A stretch of 6,944 nucleotides of DNA, from NCBI GenBank assembly GCA_042088875.1, contig JBELLF010000047.1, positions 1 through 6,944 of the forward strand. The letters are read 5' to 3'. Positions 6,324 to 6,944 of this stretch are shown piece after piece. Origin of the DNA: Marisimplicoccus framensis_A (GTDB lineage: Bacteria > Bacteroidota > Bacteroidia > Flavobacteriales > Flavobacteriaceae). Position numbers and translations under genes: made by a program. Within the stretch, counting starts at the first letter, position 1. Every line of letters starts with the position of its first letter. The notes beneath the pieces are model-generated. The model was not told where the DNA came from. It saw only the letters and a program-made list of their open reading frames with translations, and did no database searches.

Positions 6324-6944
6324 TTAGTTTTTGTTAGCTAAAGTCCTGATTTTTATTCTAAATGCTGCAAATAATAATGTCATAAATGGACTAATCCAAT
6401 TAAATATTGCATATATAAAGTACTCACCAACACTAACTCCTAAAACAGATGAGTGATACGCACCACATGAATTCCATGGAATTAAAGCAGAAGTAACAGT
6501 AGCAGAATCCTCTAAAGTTCTACTTAAATTTTCAGGCGCAAGCTTTTTATCCTGAAAAGCTTTTTCAAACATTTTACCAGAAACAACAATAGATAAATAC
6601 TGGTCAGACGCAGTTAAGTTTAATGCTAAACAAGATGCTACAGTACTCGCAAATAACTTAAAAATATTATCAGCCCAATTTAAAAACGCTTTGCTGATAG
6701 ATTTAATAGCGCCAATTGCATCCATTGAACCTCCAAAAATCATCGTTGCCATAACTAAAAAAATAGTGTTTAACATCCCTATCATACCACCAGTAGAAAA
6801 GAGTTCATTTAAAATTTCACTTTCAGTAGTGATTGATACATTACTTGTAATAGTATCAATTACTACTTTGTATGAAGCAATAATTGTGGTATTTGAGGAA
6901 TCTGAGAGCTCGTTAATTATTTGTGGTTGAAACAAAATAGCAAA
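6324..6944 (-). CDS. nhaC: NhaC-type Na+/H+ antiporter, C-terminal part (cut by window edge)
   Basis: NhaC proteins are inner-membrane antiporters that expel sodium in exchange for protons, supporting pH and salt balance; a sodium exporter fits a marine organism. Only the last 206 codons and the stop are here. The frame stays open to base 6944 (first residues FAILFQPQ), so the TTG at 6935 is an internal codon and not the start. Counting from the window edge, family blocks are FGGSMDAIGAI (about 70-80), DQYLSIVVSGKMF (114-126), and the very characteristic NLSRTLEDSATVTSALIPWN (139-158), followed by SCGAYHSSVLGVS (159-171) and a last helix before the basic tail RIKIRTLANKN. NhaC proteins are usually about 450-500 residues, so more than half lies outside. 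It points the same way as ftsK, 44 bases upstream of it; whether they share a transcript is open. Confidence 0.93.
   Translation of the reverse strand, partial: FAILFQPQIINELSDSSNTTIIASYKVVIDTITSNVSITTESEILNELFSTGGMIGMLNTIFLVMATMIFGGSMDAIGAIKSISKAFLNWADNIFKLFASTVASCLALNLTASDQYLSIVVSGKMFEKAFQDKKLAPENLSRTLEDSATVTSALIPWNSCGAYHSSVLGVSVGEYFIYAIFNWISPFMTLLFAAFRIKIRTLANKN

Noticed and set aside
6691..6930. Plus-strand open frame opposite nhaC
   Set aside because: It is antisense to the NhaC coding region; Ile/Val-rich content reflects reverse reading of membrane helices.
6324..6935. Taking the TTG at 6935 as the start of a 203-residue protein
   Set aside because: The frame is open to the window edge and the product is clearly only the C-terminal part of an NhaC antiporter, so it is a partial gene.

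Overview
The window looks like chromosome from a marine-type member of the Bacteroidota, probably a flavobacterium. The evidence is very low GC content, the gene order ftsK-lolA-lptG-ribBA (which I recall as common in Flavobacteriia), a four-helix FtsK with a GATGQGKS Walker A motif, A-rich ribosome-binding regions without Shine-Dalgarno sequences, and TAnnTTTG-like -7 promoter elements. The close packing and overlapping genes suggest a fairly streamlined genome. No taxonomic assignment was computed.

Layout from left to right. Bases 1-27 are the 5' end of a minus-strand tRNA, best read as tRNA-Ser and cut by the window edge. Bases 28-115 are a short divergent promoter region. A plus-strand TauE/SafE-family membrane permease fills 116-889. 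It converges on, and overlaps by 11 bases, a long minus-strand gene block. In transcription order that block is: the 3' part of an NhaC-type Na+/H+ antiporter (cut by the right edge), a 44-base gap, ftsK (DNA translocase), lolA (periplasmic lipoprotein carrier), an LptF/LptG-family permease (lipopolysaccharide export), and ribBA (riboflavin biosynthesis).

The last four genes form an unbroken chain of overlapping reading frames: 17, 4 and 8 bases at the three junctions. lolA starts with GTG and lptG with TTG, so they are very probably co-transcribed and translationally coupled. The chain combines chromosome segregation at division, two steps of outer-membrane building (lipoprotein and LPS transport) and a riboflavin enzyme, which is more likely a conserved housekeeping cluster than one pathway. 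The most notable protein feature is in RibBA: the DHBP synthase half is intact, but the GTP cyclohydrolase II half keeps its length and C-terminal signature while losing all three zinc cysteines and the RQEGRG loop.

I found no mobile element, CRISPR array, phage gene, defence system or novel multi-gene system. Every gap longer than a few bases is described below, and no gene-free stretch exceeds 300 bases.
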